64,000 nt of DNA from Rhizobium binae (GTDB taxonomy: Bacteria; Pseudomonadota; Alphaproteobacteria; Rhizobiales; Rhizobiaceae): assembly GCF_017357225.1 (NCBI RefSeq), contig NZ_CP071604.1, positions 3,999,501 to 4,063,500 of the forward strand, read 5' to 3'. This document shows, in pieces, positions 1-9,010 of this stretch (position 1 is its first letter; each line of letters begins with the position of its first letter). A program made the translations under genes and the position numbers. The notes below the pieces were generated by a model, which was given only the letters and a program-made list of their open reading frames with translations, searched no databases and was not told the DNA's origin.

Positions 1-712
1 GCTGGCCGGTCGCCGGCGTGATACGGTCGACCATAGCGTTCGGGAAGGCGACATTGACCCGGATCCAGTCGGCAAGGGCTGCGTCGGAAAGCGCCGCCGT
101 GCCGATCACGGCATTGGCGGTAACCACGCCGTTATGGGGAATGTTGTCGCAGGACATGACGGTGAAGGGCACGAGGCCTTGATCCTTGCGCGCCTTCAGG
201 CCGGCGACGATCAGCCCGAAGACGGTCTTCGGCGCATCCGGATTTTGTCCGTCGGCGGCAATCGCCGGGTGCGCCGGATTGAACGTGCCGGACGCGTCGA
301 TGAAATAACCGCCTTCAGTGATCGTCAGCGAGACGATGCGGATCTCGGGATCGGCGAGCTTGGCGATGATCGCGGCGGGATCGCCGATCGGCAGGATGTC
401 GATCATCGGCGCGGTCACGCGCGCCGCCGTCTTGTTGTTGTCCTGCTCCACCACAGTCGTCAGGAAATCCTGCGCCGCGAGCTTTTCGCGCATGGCGGCA
501 TCGGATGGCAGCACGCCGGCGCCGACGATCGCCCAGTCATGATCGGCGCCCTGGTTGAAGAGATCGTCGAGATAGATCGCCTGGTGGGCGCGGTGGAAGT
601 TGCCGACGCCAAAGTGCACGATGCCGGCTTTCAGCGACGCCCTGTCATATCCCGGGGTGGTAGCGGTACGCGCCGCGTCCGGAAGCGTTGCCAGCGATAA
701 TTTGCACGTCAT
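1..712 (-). CDS. mtlK: Mannitol 2-dehydrogenase, C-terminus cut by window edge
   Basis: Reading the minus strand from the ATG at 712 gives an open frame of about 237 residues that runs off the left edge without a stop. It begins MTCKLSLATLPDAAR and contains the long-chain polyol dehydrogenase N-terminal block GIVHFGVGNFHRAHQAIYLD, followed by TITEGGYF and the CDNIPHNG segment typical of mannitol/fructuronate dehydrogenases. The family oxidises D-mannitol to fructose with NAD+ in the cytoplasm. An AAGAGGA ribosome site precedes the start. It is the last visible gene of the polyol ABC operon, 82 bp beyond the ATPase stop, which fits uptake followed by oxidation. D-arabinitol or sorbitol activity is possible; the substrate is inferred from family and context. 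Confidence 0.88.
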   Translation of the reverse strand, partial: MTCKLSLATLPDAARTATTPGYDRASLKAGIVHFGVGNFHRAHQAIYLDDLFNQGADHDWAIVGAGVLPSDAAMREKLAAQDFLTTVVEQDNNKTAARVTAPMIDILPIGDPAAIIAKLADPEIRIVSLTITEGGYFIDASGTFNPAHPAIAADGQNPDAPKTVFGLIVAGLKARKDQGLVPFTVMSCDNIPHNGVVTANAVIGTAALSDAALADWIRVNVAFPNAMVDRITPATGQ

Positions 713-794
713 GTTCCAGTCCTCTTGAAGGTCTTGCCGAAACGGCCGGGGCCATCGCCCGGCTCGCATGCCTGCCCCCAGCCGGCCGCCTGCA

Positions 795-1793
<999 letters not shown>

Positions 1794-1809
1794 GTTTGTC
1801 TCCCTTTTC

Positions 1810-2640
1810 TTATTTCACTGCGCCGAAGGTCAGGCCGCGGACGAGTTGTTTCTGGCTGAACCAGCCGAGGATCAGGATCGGCGCGATCGCCATGGTCGAA
1901 GCCGCCGAGAGCTTGGCGTAGAACAGGCCTTCCGGGCTGGAATAGGAGGCGATGAAGGCGGTCAGCGGCGCCGCCTTGGAGGCGGTGAGGTTGAGCGTCC
2001 AGAAAGCCTCGTTCCAGGCGAGGATGATGTTCAGAAGCAGTGTCGAGGCGATGCCGGGCACCGCCATCGGCGTCAGTACGTAGACGATCTCCTTTACCAG
2101 CGACGCCCCGTCCATGCGCGCCGCCTCGAGGATCTCGCCGGGGATTTCCTTGAAATAGGTGTAGAGCATCCAGACGATGATCGGCAGATTAATCAGCGTC
2201 AGCACGATCACCAGCCCGATACGTGTGTCGAGCAGGCCGGAATTGCGGAACATCAGATAGATCGGAATCAGCGCGCCGACCGGCGGCATCATCTTGGTCG
2301 AGAGCATCCACATCAGCACGTCCTTGGTCCGCTTGGTCGGCGAAAACGCCATCGCCCAGGCGGCCGGGATTGCGATGATCAGGCCGATGAGCGTCGAGCC
2401 GAAGGAGATGATCACCGAGTTCGTGAAGTGGCTGAGATAGTTCGACCGGCTCTGCACCTCAGCGTAGTTCTCCGTCGTCCAGTGGAAGAACAGGAACTGC
2501 GGCGGCGAGGCGATGGCGTCGGCTTCCGACTTGAAGCTCGTCAGGAAGGTCCAAAGGATCGGGAAGAAGATCAGGATGCCGAGCGTCCAGGCGATCGCGG
2601 TGACGATGAGCTTGTGCTGCGTTGTGACTTTTCTGGCCAT
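1810..2640 (-). CDS. smoG: Polyol ABC transporter permease, MalG type
   Basis: A 276-residue inner-membrane permease of the carbohydrate-uptake CUT1 class. I start it at ATG 2640 ([14 protein letters not shown]), because the longer open frame upstream overlaps the preceding permease and is not membrane-like. About six hydrophobic segments are visible, starting with the [20 protein letters not shown] helix. The EAA loop that contacts the ATPase is seen as [20 protein letters not shown]. One base separates it from the upstream permease stop, so the two are translationally coupled. With its partner it forms the channel for the polyol delivered by the binding protein. Confidence 0.92.
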   Translation of the reverse strand: MARKVTTQHKLIVTAIAWTLGILIFFPILWTFLTSFKSEADAIASPPQFLFFHWTTENYAEVQSRSNYLSHFTNSVIISFGSTLIGLIIAIPAAWAMAFSPTKRTKDVLMWMLSTKMMPPVGALIPIYLMFRNSGLLDTRIGLVIVLTLINLPIIVWMLYTYFKEIPGEILEAARMDGASLVKEIVYVLTPMAVPGIASTLLLNIILAWNEAFWTLNLTASKAAPLTAFIASYSSPEGLFYAKLSAASTMAIAPILILGWFSQKQLVRGLTFGAVK

Positions 2641-2641
2641 C

Positions 2642-3514
2642 TCAAGCCTCCAGATTCTTGCCGACGAGGCGCACGAGGAAGATCGCGACGATATTAGCCA
2701 GCACGACCGCGACGATGCCGCCCGCCGAAGCGCCGCCGATATCGAACTGCAAGAGCGCCTGCGCATAGACGAGATAGGTGAGGTTGGTGCTGTCTGTGCC
2801 CGGCCCGCCATTGGTGGTGACGAGGATTTCGGCGAAGACCGACAGCAGGAAGATCGTCTGGATCAGGATCACCACGGTGATGGCACGGGCCATATGCGGC
2901 AGGATGATATAGATGAATTTCGAGATCGCCCCGGCGCCGTCCATCTCGGCCGCCTCCTTCTGCTCCTCGTCCAGCGACTGCAGCGCCGTCAGCATGATGA
3001 GGGTGGCGAAGGGCAGCCATTGCCAGGCGACGATGAGAATGACGGAAAACAGCGGCGCATTCGCCAGCCAGTCGATCGGCTGCAGGCCGAGCGCCTTGGC
3101 AAGATGGGCGAAGAGGCCGTTGACCGGGTTCATGAACATATTCTTCCAGACCAGTGCCGCCACCGTCGGCATGACGAAGAACGGCGCAATGACAAGGATG
3201 CGCACGATGCCTTGTCCATACATCGGCTGGTCGAGCAGCAGCGCGAAAGCGATGCCGCCGATAACGGTGATGACAAGAACGCCGGCGACGAGCAGCAGCG
3301 TATTGAGCAGCGCCGCGATAAAGGCCGGATCGGACAGGAAATATTCGTAGTTGAGCAGACCGACGAAGCTCTCCATGCCGGGGCTGAGCAGATTGTAGTT
3401 CAGCGTCGAGAAATAGATCGTCATCGCAAGCGGAACGATCATCCACGCAAAGAGGAGCAGCACGGAGGGCGCAATCATCAGGCGCGCTGCGGAGCGAGTG
3501 TGCAAGGTTGCCAT
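2642..3514 (-). CDS. smoF: Polyol ABC transporter permease, MalF type
   Basis: A 290-residue inner-membrane permease pairing with the downstream SmoG-like protein. I use ATG 3514 (MATLHTRSAARLMIAPS); an in-frame GTG at 3523 would add three residues. Hydrophobic segments occur from about residue 15 onward, and the EAA motif reads EAAEMDGAGAISKFIYIILP near residue 190. Family members translocate sugar alcohols through a heterodimeric pore. It follows the binding-protein gene after a 136-bp gap that holds two strong hairpins, a usual arrangement for making less permease than binding protein. Confidence 0.92.
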   Translation of the reverse strand: MATLHTRSAARLMIAPSVLLLFAWMIVPLAMTIYFSTLNYNLLSPGMESFVGLLNYEYFLSDPAFIAALLNTLLLVAGVLVITVIGGIAFALLLDQPMYGQGIVRILVIAPFFVMPTVAALVWKNMFMNPVNGLFAHLAKALGLQPIDWLANAPLFSVILIVAWQWLPFATLIMLTALQSLDEEQKEAAEMDGAGAISKFIYIILPHMARAITVVILIQTIFLLSVFAEILVTTNGGPGTDSTNLTYLVYAQALLQFDIGGASAGGIVAVVLANIVAIFLVRLVGKNLEA

Positions 3515-3575
3515 GGCAATCACCGATCTGGTCTGACGCGGGGAGCGGCCGCAGGAAAGTTCTGTCTGGAAAAGA

Positions 3576-3635
3576 GGCCGCCGATGCGGTTCGGGCGATC
3601 GGCGGCCCAGAGGGGCGGATTGTCAAGGATCCGCC
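3576..3635 (-). terminator. Tandem hairpins between binding-protein and permease genes
   Basis: Two stem-loops lie just after the binding-protein stop in the direction of transcription. The first (3614-3620 with 3629-3635) pairs GGCGGAT with ATCCGCC. The second (3576-3585 with 3598-3607) pairs GGCCGCCGAT with ATCGGCGGCC perfectly and is followed on the minus strand by TCTTTTCC. They probably act as a partial terminator or 3'-end stabiliser that lowers permease expression relative to the binding protein. The effect is inferred from position and structure. Confidence 0.55.
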
Positions 3636-3650
3636 TCTTCTCAGGAGGTT

Positions 3651-4961
3651 TTACTTAATGTAGCCGGCCTTGGTCATTTCCCGGGTTGCCAATTGCTGTG
3701 CGCTCTTCAACGCCTGATCGACCGAAATCTGGCCGGCAAGCGCTGCCGAGAACTGCTGGCCCACCGCCGTGCCGATGCCCTGGAATTCCGGGATCGCCAC
3801 GAACTGAACGCCGACATAGGGGACCGGCTTGACGGTCGGCTTGGTCGGATCGGCCGAGTTGATCGAGTCGAGCGTCATCTTGGCGAACGAAGCCGCCTTC
3901 TGGTAGTCCGCATTCGCATAGAGCGACTTGCGGGTGCCCGGAGGTGCATTCAGCCAGCCTTCTTTCTCGGCGACGAGGTTGCTGTATTCCTTGCTCGTCG
4001 CCCAGGCGACAAACTTCTCGGCAGCTTCCGCTTTCTGCGTACCTGCCGGGACGGCGAGGCTCCAGGCCCAGAGCCAGTTGCCACGCTTGCCGAGGCCCTT
4101 GTCCGGGGCGAGCGCAAAGCCGACCTTGTCGGCGACCTGCGACTGCTTCGGATCGGCGACGAAGGAAGCGGCAACCGTTGCGTCGATCCACATGCCGCAC
4201 TTACCAGTCTGGAAGAGTGCCAGGTTTTCGTTGAAACCGTTGGAGGAAGCGCCCGGAGGGCCGGCGTCCTTCATCAGCTTGACGTAAAAATCGAGCGTAT
4301 CCTTCCACTCCGGCTGATCGAACTGCGGCTTCCACTTCTCGTCGAACCAGCGCGCGCCGAAGGAGTTGGACATGGCTGTCAGGAAGGCCATGTTCTCGCC
4401 CCAGCCGGCCTTGCCACGCAGGCAGATGCCGTAGATTTCCTTGTCCTTGTTGGTGACCTTGCGGGCTGCGTCCGCGATGAAGTCCCAGGTCGGGGCATCG
4501 GGCATCTTCAGCCCGGCGGCGTCGAACAGGTCCTTGCGGTACATCACCATCGAGCTTTCGCCGTAGAATGGCGCCGCATAGAGCTTGCCGTCCACGGTCA
4601 GGCCGCTTCGGATCGCCGGCAGCAGGTCGTCGACGTCGTAATCGGCGCCGAGATTGTCGAGCGGCAGCAGCCAGCCCTGCTTTGCCCAGATCGGAACCTC
4701 ATAGGTGCCGATCGTCAGAACGTCGTACTGACCGCCCTTGGTCGCGATGTCGGTCGTGACCTTCTGGCGCAGCACGTTTTCTTCGAGGGTTACCCATTCG
4801 AGGTCGATGCCGGGATTCTTCGCCTTGAAGTCATCCGTCAGCTTCTGCATCCGGATCATGTCGCCGTTGTTGACGGTCGCGATTGTCAGCGTCTCGGCCG
4901 AAGCCATGCCGGCAAACGCCAGTGCCGAGCAGGCGCCCAGCAGAATAGTTCTCAATGTCAT
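3651..4961 (-). CDS. smoE: Polyol-binding periplasmic protein
   Basis: A 436-residue solute-binding protein (SBP_bac_1 family). The N-terminus MTLRTILLGACSALAFAGMA, followed by SAETL, is a Sec signal peptide, probably cleaved after MASA. The mature start ETLTIATVNNGDMIRMQKL resembles sorbitol/mannitol-binding proteins of rhizobia. It would capture the polyol in the periplasm and dock on the SmoFG permeases. It is the first structural gene of the operon. The 145-bp gap to the upstream regulator carries repeated TTTGCTCA-type half sites, so the operon probably has its own promoter there. Confidence 0.92.
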   Translation of the reverse strand: MTLRTILLGACSALAFAGMASAETLTIATVNNGDMIRMQKLTDDFKAKNPGIDLEWVTLEENVLRQKVTTDIATKGGQYDVLTIGTYEVPIWAKQGWLLPLDNLGADYDVDDLLPAIRSGLTVDGKLYAAPFYGESSMVMYRKDLFDAAGLKMPDAPTWDFIADAARKVTNKDKEIYGICLRGKAGWGENMAFLTAMSNSFGARWFDEKWKPQFDQPEWKDTLDFYVKLMKDAGPPGASSNGFNENLALFQTGKCGMWIDATVAASFVADPKQSQVADKVGFALAPDKGLGKRGNWLWAWSLAVPAGTQKAEAAEKFVAWATSKEYSNLVAEKEGWLNAPPGTRKSLYANADYQKAASFAKMTLDSINSADPTKPTVKPVPYVGVQFVAIPEFQGIGTAVGQQFSAALAGQISVDQALKSAQQLATREMTKAGYIK

Positions 4962-4985
4962 ATCTTCCTCCCAGAAGACGAGGTG

Positions 4986-5023
4986 TGAGCATTCGCTTTG
5001 CTCATGGGCAATTACTCAGCAAA
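4986..5023. promoter_or_regulatory. Candidate SorC-family operator upstream of smoE
   Basis: Two overlapping dyads are seen. TGAGC (4986-4990) faces GCTCA (5000-5004), and TTTGCT (4997-5002) faces AGCAAA (5018-5023). The same TTTGCTCA half site recurs as a perfect palindrome at 5101-5123. Placement just before the binding-protein gene and after the regulator gene suggests the regulator binds here. The assignment is inferred from symmetry and position. Confidence 0.4.
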
Positions 5024-5100
5024 CGGCATAAAATGTCAATCGACAATCGTTGCTGCGGTGCCGAACATCCTATCTATCCATCTGATTCAGAAGAAGAATT

Positions 5101-5123
5101 TTTTGCTCAGTTCTTGAGCAAAA
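5101..5123. promoter_or_regulatory. Perfect 9-bp dyad TTTTGCTCA at the regulator stop codon
   Basis: TTTTGCTCA (5101-5109) and TGAGCAAAA (5115-5123) are exact inverted repeats with a 5-bp centre, overlapping the stop codon of the SorC-type regulator. The half site matches the dyad at 4997-5004. It could be a second operator for the polyol operon, or a weak stem-loop at the end of the regulator mRNA. No U-run follows on either strand, which favours a protein-binding site. Confidence 0.4.
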
Positions 5124-6060
5124 ACTCAGCGGTCTCTTCGTCGGTGATCAATCCATTGATTTGATGGCCCACAACAGCCGCCCTGATCGCCTTGAATTTG
5201 CGTTTTCCCTTGGCGAGCCCGATGACCATCGATGCCTCGCGCGACGGGATCGGCGCGGACGCGACGCGCTCGTTGATCGGGTTGTCAAGCAACCTGCCGT
5301 CGGCATCGAAGATCCAGCCGCAGATCTCGCCGACCGCGCCGCCACGCATCAGCTCCATCATCTCGTCCTTCTCGAGGAAACCGTCGACGCAAAGCGGACC
5401 GTCGATGCCGAGCTCGCCGATGCCGACGAAGGTGACGTCGGCCTGGGCGCTCATGTCGAGCGTCGAGCGCACCAGTTGCTGGCCGTGCAGCAGTTCCCGC
5501 TCCTCGGCCGAGGAAACGAGCACCGGCAGCGGCATCGGATAATGCCTCGCCTTCACCGCATCCGCCATGCTGAAGATGACGTTGTAATAGGCGGCCGAAC
5601 CGTCCGGCGCGATATTGCCGGTCAGCGAGACGATGCGGTGATTGGGACATTCGATCGCCGGGAGCTGGTCGACCGCCGCCTTCAGCGTGCGGCCGGTGCC
5701 GACCGCAAGCACGATCGGCTCCGTCCGCTTCAGCCAGCGCTCGATCTCGGCCGCCGCCGCCTCGGCAATGCCGATGGTGGTCGAGGAGGAGCCGGGGTCG
5801 CTCGGCACCACCTCCACATGTTTCAGCCCGAATTTCCGCCGCAGCTGACTGCCGAGTTCAAGACAGGCGGCGATCGGATGATCGAGCCGCACCTTGATCA
5901 GGCGCTCGGCGACCGCAAGAGACACTAGCCGCTGCGCCGATTGTCGCGAGATCCCCATCGCGGCGGCGATTTCGTCCTGCGTGCGCCCGGCGACGTAATA
6001 AAGCCAGCCGGCACGCGCCGCATCGTCGAGCCGTGCAGGGGTCTCGGATCTTTTTGCCAT
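5107..6060 (-). CDS. SorC/DeoR-type sugar-binding transcriptional regulator of the polyol operon
   Basis: A 317-residue cytoplasmic regulator. The N-terminal 60 residues hold a helix-turn-helix (GRTQDEIAAAMGISRQSAQRL). The rest is the SorC sugar-binding domain, with VLAVGTGRTLKAAVDQLP near residue 125 and VGIGELGIDGPL near residue 210, related to the GlcN6P isomerase fold. Such proteins switch sugar or polyol operons in response to a (phospho)sugar ligand. It lies directly upstream of and codirectional with smoEFGK-mtlK, so it is very likely their regulator. Whether it activates or represses cannot be told from sequence. Confidence 0.88.
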   Translation of the reverse strand: MAKRSETPARLDDAARAGWLYYVAGRTQDEIAAAMGISRQSAQRLVSLAVAERLIKVRLDHPIAACLELGSQLRRKFGLKHVEVVPSDPGSSSTTIGIAEAAAAEIERWLKRTEPIVLAVGTGRTLKAAVDQLPAIECPNHRIVSLTGNIAPDGSAAYYNVIFSMADAVKARHYPMPLPVLVSSAEERELLHGQQLVRSTLDMSAQADVTFVGIGELGIDGPLCVDGFLEKDEMMELMRGGAVGEICGWIFDADGRLLDNPINERVASAPIPSREASMVIGLAKGKRKFKAIRAAVVGHQINGLITDEETAEFLLKN

Positions 6061-6197
6061 CTACTGCCTACCACGCAAAGTGCGCCGGCTTGCCGCCGCC
6101 GAATATGATGTCGAGTCTGTACCGCGCCAGATCAAAACAAAAATCCTGAAAATGTCGAGCCTGTTGACAGAGGCCCTGCCCGAATAACCGCTTCTAT

Positions 6198-6857
6198 TCA
6201 GGCAAACCACTGCATGACGAGATAGATCCCCGCCTTGACGAGGCCGTAGATCACGCTGCCGGCGACGGCGAGCGACACCGCCGTCATGATGAAGCCGATG
6301 AGCGCGAAGAGTCCGTCGCGGCCCATGATGCCGAAGGCGAAGACCGAGATCGTGACCGCCGGCAGGATGTTGCCGAGCGGAACCGGCAGCACCAGCACGA
6401 TCGACAGCAGCAAGCATGCGAGACCGGCGAAATACTCTGCCGGCGGTTCGGCGAAGATGGCAAGCCTCGGCTTCAGCATGCGTTCGGCCCAGGCGAGCCA
6501 GCCATGGATGCGGATGACGATGCTTTCGAAATTCTCCCGCCGCACCGAACGGTCGGCGATCGCCTTCGGCAGCCAGGGTCTCAGCCCGAAGGTCAGCTGC
6601 GCCGCCAGGAACACCAGCGGCGCACCAAGCAGCGCCGAGGTGCCGGGCGGCGTCGGAAAGGCATTCGGCAAGGCAAAGATCAGCATCAGCGCGCTGATCG
6701 CCCTGTCGCCCATCGTCTGGAACAGATCCCCGATCGAAATCCGCTCCCGGCTGCGGTCGGCGGCCAGCTGCCGCAGGATGGCTGAGAGGCGCCGGCCTTT
6801 GGGACGTGGCGGACGTGGTCTTCTGCGTCTTTGGGAATTGGCGTTTTCGATGGTCAT
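6198..6857 (-). CDS. exoD: ExoD-family membrane protein
   Basis: A 219-residue inner-membrane protein matching the exopolysaccharide synthesis ExoD family. A basic N-terminus is followed by ISIGDLFQTMGDRAISALML and the proline-rich FALPNAFPTPPGTSALLGAP motif, then four or so hydrophobic helices, including PVPLGNILPAVTISVFAFGI. In Sinorhizobium, ExoD affects exopolysaccharide production and alkaline tolerance; its biochemical activity is not established. It stands alone, divergent from the ROK kinase across about 180 bp, so it probably has its own promoter. Confidence 0.85.
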   Translation of the reverse strand: MTIENANSQRRRRPRPPRPKGRRLSAILRQLAADRSRERISIGDLFQTMGDRAISALMLIFALPNAFPTPPGTSALLGAPLVFLAAQLTFGLRPWLPKAIADRSVRRENFESIVIRIHGWLAWAERMLKPRLAIFAEPPAEYFAGLACLLLSIVLVLPVPLGNILPAVTISVFAFGIMGRDGLFALIGFIMTAVSLAVAGSVIYGLVKAGIYLVMQWFA

Positions 6858-7035
6858 GATACCGGTGAATGATGCAAGTGCAGGCTTCGATTTTGGTCGC
6901 GCAATATGCCAAATGAATGACTTATGCGGTCAGAAATTGCGGCACGACCCTGAACCCGATGCGGGAAGGAAGGCTTGTAATTCCCCGCCAACAGTGCGAG
7001 CAGACGGCATAGACCAGGAAAGCGGCAGAGCAAAA

Positions 7036-7953
7036 ATGATCATTTCGTTCGACATCGGCGGCTCCGCAATCAAGGGCGGCATCGCCCGCTCCGAGACAGA
7101 TATCGTTCCCCTCGGACGCCGGCCGACGCCGAAGGACGACTTCGCCGCGTTCGTCGACACCCTTCGCGCCATCATCACCGAAACCGGGCAACAGCCGAGC
7201 CGCATTGCGCTGTCCATCGCCGGCGTCGTCGATCCCGACACGCAGCGGCTGATCTGCGCCAACATTCCCTGCATCCATGGCCGCACGCTGGCCGCCGATC
7301 TCGAAGCCGAACTCGGTCTGCCGGCACTGATCGCCAACGACGCCGACTGTTTTGCAATGGCGGAAGCCGGCCTCGGCGCCGGCCTTGGCCACCGCATCGT
7401 TTTCGGCGCCATTCTCGGCACCGGCGTCGGCGGCGGATTGGTTGCCGATGGGCGACTCGTCAACGAAACCGGCGGCTTTGCCGGCGAATGGGGACATGGT
7501 CCGATCATCGCCGCCGCAGCCGGCAATCCGCCTGTCGCGATTCCCGCCTATACCTGCGGCTGCGGCCAGAAAGGCTGCGTCGATACCGTCGGCGGCGCCC
7601 GCGGCCTGGAGCGCCTGCACAAGACGCTGCACGATCTCGACTTTTCCAGCGAAGAGATCATCGGCCAATGGCGGCAGGGCGAGGAAAAGGCGACACGCAC
7701 CATCGACGTCTATGTCGATCTCGTCGCCTCGCCCTTGGCGCTAACGGTCAACATCACCGGCGCGACCATCGTGCCGGTCGGCGGCGGTCTGTCCAACGTC
7801 GAGCCCTTGCTCGCCGAACTCGATCGCGCCGTGCGTGCCCGGATCCTGCGCAAATTCGACCGCCCGCTGGTAGTGCCCAGCCAATGCCGTATCGAACCCG
7901 GTCTGATCGGCGCTGCATTGTTGGGGCTGAAAGCAGAGGCAGCCGCTCTTTAA
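7036..7953 (+). CDS. ROK-family sugar kinase, probably N-acetylglucosamine kinase
   Basis: I start this 305-residue protein at ATG 7036 (MIISFDIGGSAIKGG), where the ATP-binding phosphate-1 motif lies. The longer frame upstream is antisense to exoD and not real. Visible ROK features are the catalytic aspartate in ANDADCFA, GTGVGGGL, the GEWGH sugar-contact motif, and the zinc motif CGCGQKGCVD, with Asp where the family usually has Glu. It would phosphorylate GlcNAc or glucose in the cytoplasm. A hexosaminidase remnant lies directly downstream, convergent, which supports an amino-sugar role. Confidence 0.87.
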   Translation: MIISFDIGGSAIKGGIARSETDIVPLGRRPTPKDDFAAFVDTLRAIITETGQQPSRIALSIAGVVDPDTQRLICANIPCIHGRTLAADLEAELGLPALIANDADCFAMAEAGLGAGLGHRIVFGAILGTGVGGGLVADGRLVNETGGFAGEWGHGPIIAAAAGNPPVAIPAYTCGCGQKGCVDTVGGARGLERLHKTLHDLDFSSEEIIGQWRQGEEKATRTIDVYVDLVASPLALTVNITGATIVPVGGGLSNVEPLLAELDRAVRARILRKFDRPLVVPSQCRIEPGLIGAALLGLKAEAAAL

Positions 7954-8806
7954 AGAGTTGGCCACATCCGCACGATCGCTGCGAACCGATCCCAGTCCTT
8001 GCGTGTCAACGGCGTCCACGCCGCTTCGGCGATTGCCGGGAGGCGCGGAAAAACCAGCCGGTTGAACGTGGCCCGCGAAGCGACGTTGCCGCTCCAGATG
8101 CAGGCCTGGATGCCACGTATCTTGTCGCTCAAGGCCTCGGGCAGCTCCGCCTCGGCCTCATAGGCATAGGTGCGTTCCGGTGGCGTGACATCAGCCCAAC
8201 TCGCCCCGCCCCAGGCCTCAGCCTGGGCCATGTCGAGATAGTAGGCCTGTCCCGGCGTCACCACCACGTCGTAGCCGTCTTCAGCGCCTTGATCGCATCC
8301 GGCCGGGTCTCTTCAGCGGCATAAAGGATGGCAGCCAGATCTCCCGCCTTCAGCCCGAGCGACAGTGGCCGGGGCAACAGCGCATAGGGTTGTTCGACCC
8401 TGCCCCGCGGCAGCAGCGGCGGCGCCGCACCGCCATCCCGGCCTTCGAGCATGAGACCGCCGAAACCGACCGCGACGCGACGGCCGTCGCCGAGCGTCAG
8501 CCAGGCCGATCTGATGCCGTCGGTCCGATGTTTTGGTTCGTCGGCCAGCCCATCGACGGTGAACCGCCAGCGTCCGCCCGCAGGAATGCTCAGCCCCTCG
8601 GGCGGCAGGAATTCGTGGAAGCTCGCGACCTGCCGCGTTAGGCTGGCACCGTCGCAGACATGGGCGTCGGCAATTCGCGTCTGCGACCGATAGGCAAGCG
8701 AGAAGCCGGAAAGCGGCTCGGACGAAGGATTGAAGAGCGTCAGGGTCAGGCGTCCGGCACCCCCTTCGACCGGGTTCCAGCTCGCTTCCAGATGGTAATC
8801 GGCCAT
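7950..8806 (-). pseudogene. GH20 beta-N-acetylhexosaminidase remnant with internal deletion
   Basis: Two minus-strand pieces form one broken gene. The 5' piece (8806 to about 8270) encodes the N-terminal carbohydrate-binding-like region, MADYHLEASWNPVEGG to RPDAIKAL. The 3' piece (about 8275 to 7950) encodes the GH20 C-terminal end, YDVVVTPGQAYYLDMAQ, WGGASWADVTPPERTY and LPAIAEAAWTP. The two meet around 8268-8278 in different frames, so the join is a deletion plus frameshift. Family enzymes are about 600 residues or more; only about 280 remain, and the catalytic DE-containing barrel is missing. It should be inactive unless a full copy exists elsewhere. It abuts the ROK kinase stop. Confidence 0.82.
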
Positions 8807-8984
8807 GATCGTGCCTCCCCGCCCATTGATCCGCGGCTATGCATGCCCGGATCGCTGCGAGTCGCTCGGCATGTTTTCGCAAGCTTAGCTTTTTCGAGAC
8901 GGCAATGGAATCGGCTGCCGGAGTTCAAGGCGGAACGACCTCAGCAGATTTGCGGGAATTACAGCGCAACCCCCGCAAAGGAAA

Positions 8985-9008
8985 ACGGCGCGGCTTTCGC
9001 CGCGCCGT
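8985..9008 (-). terminator. Rho-independent terminator of the RND pump operon
   Basis: ACGGCGCGGC (8985-8994) pairs perfectly with GCCGCGCCGT (8999-9008) across a 4-nt loop. Read on the minus strand, the stem starts three bases after the pump's TGA and is followed by TTTTCCTTT. This is a convincing intrinsic terminator for the three-gene efflux operon. Confidence 0.85.
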
Positions 9009-9010
9009 CC

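Noticed and set aside
2513..3658. 381-codon plus-strand open frame over the smo permeases
   Set aside because: Arg/Asp/Gln-rich product without any domain, antisense to two clear permeases; a shadow of high-GC codon bias.
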